A stretch of 64,000 nt of DNA, from positions 2,976,001 to 3,040,000 of the forward strand of contig JAHRHY010000001.1 in assembly GCA_019671135.1 (NCBI GenBank), read 5' to 3'. Below, piece by piece: positions 13,225-22,476 of the stretch (position 1 is the first letter of the stretch; every line of letters begins with the position of its first letter). Both the position numbers and the translations under genes were made by a program. The notes below the pieces were generated by a model. That model made no database searches. It was not told where the DNA came from and worked only from the letters and a program-made list of their open reading frames with translations. Source of the stretch: Linnemannia hyalina (lineage: Eukaryota > Mortierellomycota > Mortierellomycetes > Mortierellales > Mortierellaceae).

Positions 13225-14609
13225 ATGTTCGCTTCCCGTATTGCCGCTCCCCTTAGAAACATCGGCCGTGTCCAGGGTAACGTCCCTCTCCCCACACGCT
13301 CTTGAGCAACAACAACAACCACAAAACGCCTTTTTCCTTCCTCTCAATCGACACCTTCTCGCCTCGGGAATCTCTCTCGGAGAAAACCGACTTGCCTGTC
13401 TGACATATGTGACCATATGGACCGGCGCCACAATCACCTCGGCCTTTTTTTACCCCGCACCACTTCCAAATGCGTCTTCCGAGCTCAAAATATAATCATA
13501 TCGGCAAACACTCCTCACACATCACAACCTCTTCGCATACACTCTTCACTCCTCCTCCTCCTCCTCCTCCTCCTCCTCCTCCTCCTCCTCTCAACCCTGG
13601 TTGACTGACTTTTATCTTGAACACTCTTCATCCATGAATTCCTGATAGCCTCGGCCATGGCCAAGACTGCCATCGCCAAGACGCGCGTCATGGCTCCCGT
13701 CGGCACCAGGTAATCATAGACCCTGTCTCACGACCACTGGGACCATATCACGGACAAGTTAATACAGAAACAGCGACACGACAGACCCCACCCCGATGAC
13801 AGGAACGCATACCCATCAACGAACTTTTTTCATCACGGCGAAACACATAAGGAAAAAAAACTCCGAAGGCCACACACACATAGGGAAATAAGGAGTGAAC
13901 GCGACCCTCGGACAAGCAGACAAACGGAGGAACAGAACAACAGAGATGATAGCGTGCTGTTGACCCTAACTTTCAACTTTTGACAATTATAGAATCTTGT
14001 CAACTTCCCAGAACACCCAGAAGGACGTCACCGTTGCCCCTCTCATTGAGCAGCGCAAGAACCGTCCTCTCTCCCCTCACTTGACAATCTACCAGCCCCA
14101 GCTCACCTGGTACCTGTCCTTATTCCATCGTTTCACCGGTGGTGCCGTCGGTGTTGGTAAGGCCTGTTTTGTTGCCAAGGAACTGAAGGCGACATGTTGA
14201 AAATCAGGATAGCGATGGACAGACTGGACAGATACACTCTGTTGTGTATCAATTGACGCGCAGACATACATAGCAGCTTCACTATTTTCACAGGGAACTT
14301 ATGTCCTTATTTCTTATTTTACTCTCAACAGGTTTCTACGCTGGAGCTATCGCATACGCTCTTGGCCCCATGGTTGGTTTGGGCTTTGATGCTGCTGCTG
14401 TTACCTCGGTCATTGCCACCGTCCCAGTTGGCGCCAAGATTGCTGCCAAGTTCATCATTGCCTACCCCTTCACCTTCCATTGCTTCAACGGTATCCGCCA
14501 CTTGGCCTGGGACACCACCCGCTTCATGACCATGAAGGGTGTCTACCAGACTGGATACGCCGTCTTGGGATTGAGCACTGCCTCTGCTGTTGCCTTGGCC
14601 CTCATCTAA
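13225..14609 (+). CDS. SDHC: Succinate dehydrogenase cytochrome b subunit
   Basis: Membrane anchor of mitochondrial complex II, which binds heme b and ubiquinone. Exons 13225-13276, 13649-13709, 13993-14156 and 14332-14609 join to 184 residues. The first two exons encode a leader rich in Arg, Lys and Ala. The family motif [13 protein letters not shown] is followed by SLFHRFTG, which carries the Ser and Arg of the quinone site. The heme-ligand motif [12 protein letters not shown] lies in exon 4, and three hydrophobic segments fit the family. Intron 1 is long (372 bp) and holds a CTC microsatellite. The gene runs tail-to-tail with a DUF4246 pseudogene starting about 210 bp downstream. Confidence 0.96.
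13549..13591. repeat. CTC microsatellite in SDHC intron 1
   Basis: About 14 tandem CTC units inside the first intron of SDHC. Confidence 0.9.
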
Positions 14610-14821
14610 ACAACACGCATATAAGAATGGAGAATGAGAGAGAGAACGAAATTAAATAATTCATATTGTACTCAACACCAATTCATTTTGACGCGAGAGA
14701 GAGAAAGAAAGGAAAAGAGAGAAATGAGAGAGAGAGGACTGACAAGGATGAACTACCTTTTTACACACTCACACTCGCCACTATTTATTTTGATGCTGTC
14801 CCTGGCAAAGATGAAAATGTA

Positions 14822-16531
14822 GAAATCAAGTGCTCGCAGAGGCTGAAGGGACGTTCGAGCAAGTTGGTGTTGAAGGTCTCGGAGAAGTAGCAGCGTTCTA
14901 CCATAAGATTAGCACGATGTCTCTTGGCCTCTTCCAGATCCGTCGGCCAATCCGCCATCTGGTCAACCTCACGCAACTGCTCTGGCGACAGCTTCTTGTT
15001 CACCTCTTCAACAGAGGGGCGGTTGTCCCAGCCCTTCTGCTGCGTCGGGACAAAACAGGACGAGAAGAAAAAGGCAGTATCCGGGTCTGCGCTAAACACT
15101 TGTGCTGAAAGATGTTGGGGAATACCTGGCAGCGATCTTGTTTGTTGATAATCCCGTCCAAGCGCTGTCACAGGGTGGTCGTTATTCTTGATACCGTAGA
15201 GATGTTTTGTGCCCTTGTCCGTCCGACTGTTCGTAAAAGGCCTCCTCGATCTAGATCCGGAATATGAGTCGCGAGTCGGTGATGTTCTCGGTGTCGCAGT
15301 AGTAGTAGATGCTCCGTCGCGACAATTTTTTCGTTCGCCAAGTCCTTGACGCGCCAGGTGCCCTCCAAAGTATATTTAGGTAGGGTGGCGGTGATTTCGA
15401 TGTTGATCAGCTTGACGATCACTTGGAGGGGTTTGCCTGAGGTTTTGAGCTTGTATGGTGTGAGGTCACGATCTTGGCTTGAATTCTGGGATGGTGATCG
15501 GTAGAGGTAGGCGGTCCATGTAGTAGTCATAGAGGAGTGCCACTGGTCGACCTTGCCTTCCTTGGGCTTCTTAGCCTCTTTGGGTGCCTTGGACGCCTTG
15601 AGTGGTTTCTCGCCTTTACCGTCATCATCGCCTCCTTCTCCTTCATCATCATCATATTTCTCCGTCGTCGTCCCAGTCTCCCTCCTGATCCCTCTCAAAC
15701 TCGGACAACGATCCATAATAATCACTATTCGGTTCCAACTTCTTGGGCAGGAAATCCTCAGAACCTCTTCAAACATCAGCAAGAATTTTTCCAGAATCCC
15801 CTCCAAGACCGAGCACATTTCCTTGTACTCGACCGGCTACTGATGTACGATCTGGTATTGAGTTTACCCTTAGGGAGTGATACCGAAGTCTATAGGGAGC
15901 CATTTTGGTGGGTTTTGAAGTAGAATGTCGATTGCACTGTGTTTGACTTGGGAAACAGGCGCGACATCAAGGACCTTACCGGCAGTGATAAGCCCAAGGG
16001 TGGGATGGGTTACTCGTCCGTGACTAGAGCCCGACCAGCAAACAAAGGGGAATAGAGAAAGGCGAACCAGATCAAAGACCTGTTCGTCCAAGTCCGGATG
16101 GCAGTTCTTCTTGTCGTCCGGCACATCCTCCAGTTTTCTTGACACACACATTCCAACAACCTAGCCCTTCGACTCCTCAGGAACCAACCCCACCCGCCCC
16201 TCCTCGTCCGTTCCGCACCCACCTCAATCGGGGCCCTCGCATCGTTATCAACCTGCTCCTGTCGCTTCTGAGCTAACCCAATCTAGTTCCCTGAAAATAT
16301 AATTGATTTGGTTCGGCCGTCATGTGGAACCATCTCCTCGCGCTTCCGACTCTCCTCCAGAAGTCCGCATCTCAAGTTGGCGGTGATGGTGGAGTCCTTG
16401 ATCTTGATCCACCAGTTGGGTGTCTCGCGGATGACGCTGGATGCTTCACTAAATGAGAGTTCTGCTAGGAAGTGTGGCACTGAAGCCGGAGAGTGTAGCC
16501 TTCCTCCCCTCCAGGGGTAGTAATGTGGCAT
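14822..16531 (-). pseudogene. DUF4246-family protein, frameshifted pseudogene
   Basis: Remnant of a fungal DUF4246 protein, a family of unknown function. The family order is kept but spread over several frames: ETPNWWIKIKD near 16400; LEDVPDDKKNCHPDLDEQ near 16120, where family members have a KDWHP-type motif; FLPKKLEPNSDYYGSLSEF near 15740-15690 in another frame; KPLQVIVKL then TLEGTW and ANEKIVAT near 15440-15310; and WPTDLEEAKRHRANLM then ERPFSLCEH at 14950-14825. Frame changes occur at least near 15700 and 15310, and a Lys/Ala/Pro-rich insert lies near 15560-15640. I cannot rebuild an open reading frame by splicing. It sits between SDHC and the repeat island, so decay of a former gene copy is the simplest reading. 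Confidence 0.8.
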
Positions 16532-17192
16532 GGTTGCTTCTGGTTGTTGTTTTGGTTTGCTGTTGGTTGGTTTTGGGTGTGTGAATGTTTTTTACGCATT
16601 TTTTGTTGCGGCAACTCCAAAAAAAAATTGCACTAGCGTCCATTATTATTTTTTAATGGCAAAAAGGTGTCAGAGGGACAAAGAAACGCGCATAATAAGC
16701 CCCCAAAAAAAATTGTGCCTCCTTTAAGATGTACCTAATTTGACTGCGTGTGGATCCTCTCTCTGCTGACATCTATGAACGCGCCTATGCTTGTCCCCAG
16801 TGGGAAAAAAAAGCGCGATCATTGAAGAAAGTGCGTCTATCCATTACAAAGTCAAAGCAATCCAGCCAGCTTAGGGACCAAACCTACTTGGTTGTCTCTA
16901 TTCTTTTCCTTTTTACTCTTTCTCTCCTTCACATCTGCTCATTGTCTTCTTTTTCATTTCTTTCATTTTTACAACAATGAACGAAAGGCTGATTGTTTAG
17001 GAGCCTCGCCCGAATAGCCACTACCAAGCGTAAGGCCAAAGATGAGAAATGGGGACTCTTTTTCGCATCCAGATCTAATTTATTTCTCTTATCTGAACTG
17101 CTGAGGGTGGTTATCCGAACATCACCATCCAAGCCCTCACTCTCTCTACATATGGAACCCAATCCTCCTTTTCTTTTATTTCTTTCACCTTC
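16532..17192. other. No gene seen
   Basis: AT-rich sequence upstream of the DUF4246 remnant and at the edge of the repeat island. Nothing codes convincingly on either strand. Confidence 0.5.
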
Positions 17193-17305
17193 GCTTTTTT
17201 TCGTACACAGCGTTATATCTCTGACAAACAACACACAATTGAAAGTAAAAGGCTCCAGACTAACCTCTTCAGTGCGCCATCCACCTTTTACAGTCCAGTC
17301 CAGTC
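17193..17305 (-). mobile_element. Retrocopy family R1, diverged 3' end fragment
   Basis: A diverged copy of the R1 3' end. On the minus strand it reads from a CACTGAAGAG-type segment to TTTGTCAGAGA and a terminal A-run (the T-run at 17193-17201 on the plus strand). A second R1 copy follows at 17313. Confidence 0.65.
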
Positions 17306-17312
17306 CTCTTTT

Positions 17313-17640
17313 TTTATTCATACATAATTTTATTTCTCAAACAAACAGCATAAAGAAGTCATTTGGAAGTAAAAAGGGACTGACTACAGACCAAACTCTT
17401 CAGTGCACCATCCACCAGTCGCAGTCCGGTCCAGAACCTGGCTCTGCGCAACAATTGTCGCTGCTCTTCACAGCTTAAACGGAAGAAAATAAAACTAGAT
17501 ACGAATGAAGGGGATTCTTCCCATCCTCTCCATCATTGACAATCTCCTCCTTCCAACAAACTCTCCAACAACCGCTCGTCAGCAGCGCGTGAGTCCTTGG
17601 TCGCTCCAAGGCCCCAAGGCCCCAGGACCCGGCCTTTTTT
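17313..17640 (-). mobile_element. Retrocopy family R1, 5'-truncated copy
   Basis: On the minus strand this copy starts at a GC-rich junction (CCGGGTCCTGGGGCC), continues with the end of a reading frame (GCGACCAAGGACTC onward), a 3' UTR, an AATAAA near the end and a terminal A-rich run. It is nearly identical to the copy at 25281-25620 because both lie in a duplicated block. Confidence 0.8.
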
Positions 17641-18004
17641 GGGCTTAAAAAATGAGTGAGTCCCAAGAGTCCCCATTAAAAAACTAGCAAGCCAGTACAT
17701 ATACGACAGAAAATATCAACTACCATCAAAGAAAAGAGCTCCCCAATTGATCTGATTGGCTGAGTTTGGCTGGAGACCTGGTCTCTGGCCGTGGAAGAAG
17801 AGAAAGCGATCGGTCTGCTGGCCCAATGGAAAGGCGTCTGACTACGAATCAGGAGATTGCAGGTTCGACCCCTGCGTAGATCATCAATAGCACTCTTCTA
17901 CCTCTTTTGTTCTTTTTGAGAAGCTCCAGGGTATCCAGGTTGGTAGCCTCGTTCATAGGGAATAAGATAAACTGACATTAGATGTCAGATTAACTAATCT
18001 GACT
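17322..18004 (+). repeat. Duplicated block, copy A (R1, tRNA-Arg, element start)
   Basis: About 680 bp matching 25298-25975 with only scattered differences. The block contains an R1 retrocopy, about 170 bp of unique spacer, a tRNA-Arg and the first 45 bp of the TGTCAGA element. The two copies are offset by 7,971 bp over most of their length. Confidence 0.9.
17812..17883 (+). tRNA. tRNA-Arg(ACG), copy A
   Basis: A 72-nt cloverleaf. The acceptor stem GGTCTGC pairs with GTAGATC, followed by discriminator A. The A box region is TGGCCCAATGG and the anticodon loop CTACGAA reads ACG. The T arm GCAGG-TTCGACC-CCTGC is perfect, and there is no intron. A T-run about 20 nt downstream can end Pol III transcription. 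Confidence 0.93.
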
Positions 18005-18117
18005 ATAATTTCTTAATAAGCTTTTATGACTTAAACCATATTTTTTTCATTGGATGTCAGAATAACTAATCTGACATGGAAGAAGATATTCTGACTGTAA
18101 TGTCAGAATAGCTGCTG
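17958..18117 (+). mobile_element. Palindrome-rich TGTCAGA element, copy 1
   Basis: A non-coding element starting GGGAATAAGATAA and carrying repeated half-sites ATGTCAGA and TCTGACAT in both orientations, including CTGACAT-TAG-ATGTCAG at about 17972-17988. An inverted copy lies at 20003-20231 and an internally deleted copy at 25929-26033. Dispersed copies suggest a small non-autonomous mobile element; no transposase is seen. Confidence 0.65.
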
Positions 18118-20002
18118 TGTTCTCTTACAGTTAACGACGTTAAGAGGCTTTGACGAGACCATCGTGGCCGTGTGCATGCTTTCTTTCCTCTATACGGCCG
18201 TTTCGACGCTGTCATGAGGTGACGGCAAGACTAAAAATTAGTAGCCATCGTTCACAAATATCATTGTCTCCATCTTTATTTATGTATTTTGAAGGATGGA
18301 GGAAACAGGATTGATCGTGTTTAATAAACGGCACAGCTCCATGGTCGGAACGCTTCCTTATTAACGGTGGGGCTTGCGCTGGACGCTATTTTGTTTCTTG
18401 AACACGGAATATGATCTCTCTAAAGAAAAGGAAGGAATTTACAATTAGAGAGGTCTGGAGCCAGGCCTAAGTAAAATAAGGAAAATGACCAATCTCCATA
18501 AAAGTAAGATTATAAAAACGGGCACCTTCCCTGAAAGGAAAATTAAGCCAAAACGACCAGGCGAATTCAGACCTGAGATTGTTGTTTTTACATCAGCAAT
18601 AGCTTCGCTCACAGGCACGCGAATGCTATGGAAGTAGTTGCATTGGATAGAAGGCCATCTACGCTTTCTCCTTGTATCGCTCTCAGGGCGCCAGGCTGGG
18701 TAGATCCTACTCAGCAGCCAGAAAACATCATTTTGGACACTAGACGGCCTGAGCATAGCTATTTTAGTTATGTACTGTACGTAACCACGCGACATAGCAC
18801 TATAGGGATGTTCTTCTGCCTAGTCTACATTTTCACGTCTCCTCCTCTTTACTTTTTCCATCTTAACTACATCTCCACTAGCACTAGCAATCGCACCTTC
18901 TTTCCTTCCTTAATTGTCCCTCCTGTACAGTAATATAATCTCTCTCTCTTTCTTCATGGCTCGCCCATCCCTCTTTTTCAGTACCCTTCGTCCTCGATCA
19001 TTCCATCTTTTTTAGGTCGTCGTCTGCCGCTCCTTTGTATATGAAGCTGTACCGCTCTTTGTCCATGTACCCGTACCACCGGCGATGTATGCACCCGTAT
19101 TACCCTTTGCTCATGCGCCTGTACCGCTCCTTCTCTATGCACCAGCACTAGCCTTTTGTATGCGCATATCCCATACACCCGCATCAGTTCCAGTAAATGC
19201 ACCTGAATCTTTTCGTGTCGACTGTATCACGTATATGTACCGGTGGCAATACATGCATCCAGACCACTTTTTGTCCCTATTCACCATCTTCTTTAGACTA
19301 CTGTAATGTTGTAGCTCCACCTTTTCAATCTACACTTTCTTTTCTCTCCCCAAATGTGCCTTTTTATACAGAACAACGAGACGCTGACAAAAGTATCCTT
19401 TCTACCGCAAGTTTGAAACGCGTTGCATCCATTTCTATATGATATATGATATATGATAAATGATAAACGATAATATTTTTAGCCTCTTCCACTTGTCCCT
19501 GGTACTCTTGCCTCTCCTATCTCTCTCTTGTTCCCTCTCATTGCTCATTCCCTTGTTCACACCCCCTTACTTTGCTGCTATTACAATACGCGACTCCTCT
19601 GTACAATTAACATCATTAGTTCTTGCGCCTCTTTACTTCATTTCATTGTTTTTCTTTTCTTGCTTTGTCGCTATTACAGGTACCAGTATTTTGTAAATCG
19701 CTGTTTTGATAATGCCTGAAAGGATATGAAAGATAGAGTCCATTCTTTTAGCACGCTCTTGGGAGTGGCTTACCCTGTATTCAAGATACCGCAATGGAAC
19801 TCGCGTTCTTGGCGGCATCATATCGGTGCGTTTCCTAAGTGTTCCTTTCGTCAAATTGACCTTTTTCAAAAAGAAAAAACTAACACTGACGGTAGTAAGT
19901 ATTAAGTACACATGTTTTCATTACGTCAGTGCTTAAACAACGCTTAGATTTCGCTTCGCTTTATTGCAGTCGAGCAGCTCTTTAAAAAGATGGCCATATG
20001 AG
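18118..20002. other. No gene seen; degenerate short repeats
   Basis: No conserved protein can be found. A weak periodic repeat of about 36-40 bp around CATGCRCCYGTACC runs through 19060-19200. Pyrimidine-rich tracts fill 18835-18990 and 19460-19680. An ORF of 116 codons at 18795-18445 on the minus strand has no recognisable feature. Confidence 0.45.
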
Positions 20003-20231
20003 TATTACATGTCAGAATACCCACATTAGTGGAATGTCAGAATAGCTTTTCTTGAAAAAGATACTTTGACAGCACATGTCAGATTAGCCAGGAAAACATT
20101 ATTCTGACATCAATGTCAGATTAGTTATTCTGACATCCAGTGAAAAAAATCTGGTTTAAGTTATAAAAGGTTATTAAGAAATTATAGTCAGATTAGTTAT
20201 TCTGACATCTAATGTCAGATTATCTTATTCC
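20003..20231 (-). mobile_element. Palindrome-rich TGTCAGA element, copy 2 (longest)
   Basis: Inverted and longest copy of the element at 17958. It holds two perfect palindromes with 8-bp arms, TCTGACAT-CA-ATGTCAGA (20103-20120) and TCTGACAT-CTA-ATGTCAGA (20201-20219), plus several single half-sites. Its GGAATAAGATAA end abuts an R1 copy directly. Confidence 0.7.
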
Positions 20232-20885
20232 GAAGGGGACTACAGACCAAACCCTTCACTGCACCATCTGCCAGTTGAGTCCAGAACCTGGCTCTGCACA
20301 ACAAACAGTGATGCTCTTCTTAGCTTAAACGGAAGAAAATAAAACTAGATACGAATAAAGAGGATTTTCCCCATCCTCTCCATCATTGACAACCTCCTCC
20401 TTTCTAACAAACTCTCCAACAGCTGCCAGTCAGCAGTGCGTGGGTCCTTGGTCGCTCCAAGGAAAGTTCCATCCTCATATATAGCTAGTAAAGCGTCAAA
20501 CGGGCAGAAACCATCACGGGTGATGTAACCGTTTCCTTGACTCCAGTCTCCTCGGGAGCCTGTGTACTTGGATGTCTTGTCCTTGGCAGAGATGCCCTGG
20601 GTCTGTTCCCACGCGATCGTCTCGGAGCAACGAGGTTTTCAGATTAGCTCTGAGACCTGCGCCTCCAGGTAGCCAACAGACTTGTGCAGGTCCATCTTGG
20701 CGATGGACATTGGGGTCCGGAAGACCGCGGACCATTCATCAACATGCTCGCGGGAGAGATGCCGCGGAGGAGATCCGGCACGTTCCACGTCAGGTTCTCG
20801 TCGCGACCGGGAGCAGGACTACCGCTGTGTGCTGCTCGAGCTCCACCGATGGAGGAGAATCCTCGTACATCTCCAGGGCCCGGCC
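20229..20885 (-). pseudogene. Retrocopy family R1, longest copy with coding remnant
   Basis: The longest R1 copy. On the minus strand it begins at a GGCCCTGGAGATG junction and shows broken coding sequence: ALEMYEDSPPSVELEQ, SIAKMDLHKSVGYLEAQVS, GDWSQGNGYITRDGFCPFD, and an end reading DGTFLGATKDPRTADWQLLE to ERMGKILFIRI and a stop near 20348. The 3' UTR then matches the other copies, but the poly-A end is cut where the TGTCAGA element starts. Frame changes and stops near 20660 and 20780 show that it is not functional. I do not recognise the protein family. Confidence 0.7.
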
Positions 20886-20937
20886 TTTTTATTTTTATTT
20901 TTATTTTTATTTTTATTTTTATTTTTATTTTTTTTAT
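20886..20937. repeat. TTTTTA hexanucleotide microsatellite
   Basis: About eight TTTTTA units ending in a T-run. It sits exactly where the tail of the adjoining R1 copy is expected. Confidence 0.9.
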
Positions 20938-21246
20938 ATACGCGATGTTATTTCTCTAGGGTAGTAATCCAAAAACAATGGGATTATTAATGAGGAAGTA
21001 TGCCATCCCCTAGTCACAGTCTGGTTCTGTTAACACTGGCTCTGCGCAGCAATCGCTGTCGCTCTTCACTACAGAAACGGACGATAACACAAAAGTTATC
21101 TATCTAGTTATCACTCTCTGCCGATACACCTTCATCTGAACACCAGGAGATAGTCAAAGTTCTTCTTCTCAATGCTGTTTCTCAAGTGGACAACGCCACC
21201 TTCATCCGTGCACATGTGTGCAACGCAACAACCCATCTCCAGGGCC
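20886..21246 (-). mobile_element. Retrocopy family R1, diverged copy with AAAAAT tail
   Basis: On the minus strand it starts GGCCCTGGAGATGGG, runs through a 3' UTR related to R1 (a CTCTGCGCAG and GAAGAGCGACAG-type region near 21030-21070) to GAGAAATAACATCGCGTATATAAAA, and ends in tandem AAAAAT units at 20886-20937. A G19 run lies at its head on the plus strand. Confidence 0.6.
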
Positions 21247-21265
21247 GGGGGGGGGGGGGGGGGGG
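21247..21265. repeat. G19 homopolymer run
   Basis: Nineteen consecutive G at the GC-rich head of the R1 copy at 20886-21246. The length may not be reliable in an assembly. Confidence 0.9.
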
Positions 21266-21278
21266 TTCGTACGGATCA

Positions 21279-21311
21279 GTCAAATTGCAGTATATAGTAC
21301 TGTAATTTGAC
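21279..21311. repeat. 14-bp-arm inverted repeat
   Basis: GTCAAATTGCAGTA and TACTGTAATTTGAC flank TATAG, with one mismatch between the arms. A third partial arm (TACTGTAATTTGA) follows near 21324. Confidence 0.8.
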
Positions 21312-21597
21312 ATGGGTGATACTGTAATTTGATCGCACAGTACATTTCATTACAATTTGGTGCACGTTTTTCTTCTCTCCTCTCTTTCCTTTCACAACAC
21401 CCACCTTTTTCCTTCTCGGCTTGCCAAGAACAATTGACGACTTAATGAAACACAACTAAAAAAATATAAAGTAGCGGTAACAAGTCAGGGTTATCTACTG
21501 CTTTAATGATTTTTAGATCCATCGTCTCTGCCTGCTCTACTATTGCCATCATTCCCAATTCTGCCGTATTACTGGCCTTTTGACCTCTCAAGCTCCT

Positions 21598-22476
21598 TCT
21601 CCCTCGTCAGCCTTTTCTTGGCGGTCCTAATCACTGCTTCCTCGTCCAAGGCATTCTTCCCCTCTTAGCGGACTTCTTCACGGCCTCCCTCGCCCTTTGT
21701 GCAGCCAACTTGGGACACGTCTTAATATTGTGGCCAGGCTTCTTGCAGTGAGAACAAATGTGAGATCGCCTTCCTATCTTGGCTGGATCCTTGTCGTCTA
21801 GAGTCTGGAGTTTATAATAGTAATGGCGTTGAGCGTGGGTTCGGTTGAGATCCTCGAGTTTGCTCGTGTGACGCCTATTCTTCCATCGACCTCGCTCTCC
21901 TCAAGATTCTGGACCATCGTATCTCGACAGCCCTCAATAGGACCCATTTCATAACAACTATCGCTGGAGCTCTCCAAAAGAGGCATATTGTTTAGGGAGC
22001 CAACTTTGTAATCACACTTACATCGTGTACTACCTCTGACTGAACCATCGCCAATGGAGCTCTCACTTCCTGACCTCTCATTACTAAATCCTTCCTTACT
22101 GGATCTCTCATCGGCAGCCCCTTCATCTCGAAATTCTTCATCGTCTGAAAGGGTATTGTCATGACTTTCTTGAACGGGCCTCGTCATGATGCGATCCCCA
22201 CACATAGAGCCGACTATCAAGTCACCGACAACTTCTATATCTTTACTACTATCGTCAAACTGTTCATAGGGAGTATATCCATTGCTTTGTACCTCCCCCA
22301 TACTCGCTGCCGTACTCTAAAAATGAGTTTTCATCTACCGCTTGAAGTAAAAGGACCTTGGCGCGCTTCCTTTTCGATGCCTGGCGATCGTAATCCTTTT
22401 TGAGGTCCTCAAATCCTTCTTGATCGAGATCTATTGCCTTATTCTTGATCTCCAAATCGTGGTTGTCAATCGCCAC
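21598..22476 (-). pseudogene. Decayed zinc-knuckle reading frame, probably transposon-derived
   Basis: The minus strand holds three overlapping pieces in different frames. The first is a Lys/Arg-rich segment (QASKRKRAKVLLLQ) at 22476-22264. The second is an acidic, Ser-rich 167-codon stretch at 22301-21798. The third carries a zinc knuckle CSHCKKPGHNIKTC (C-X2-C-X4-H-X4-C) near 21760-21720, followed by basic sequence to about 21598. Frames change near 22300, 21800 and 21665. Such knuckles are common in mobile-element proteins, and the repeat-rich setting agrees, but I see no transposase or reverse transcriptase core. Confidence 0.55.

Noticed and set aside
17475..17666. 63-codon ORF repeated almost exactly at 25447-25638, considered as a small gene family
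   Set aside because: It reads the R1 3' end in a frame shifted from the coding frame of the longest copy. Identity comes from the duplicated block.
18445..18795. 116-codon minus-strand ORF in the repeat island
   Set aside because: No motif, no splice partners and repeat-rich surroundings. It may be a chance frame.
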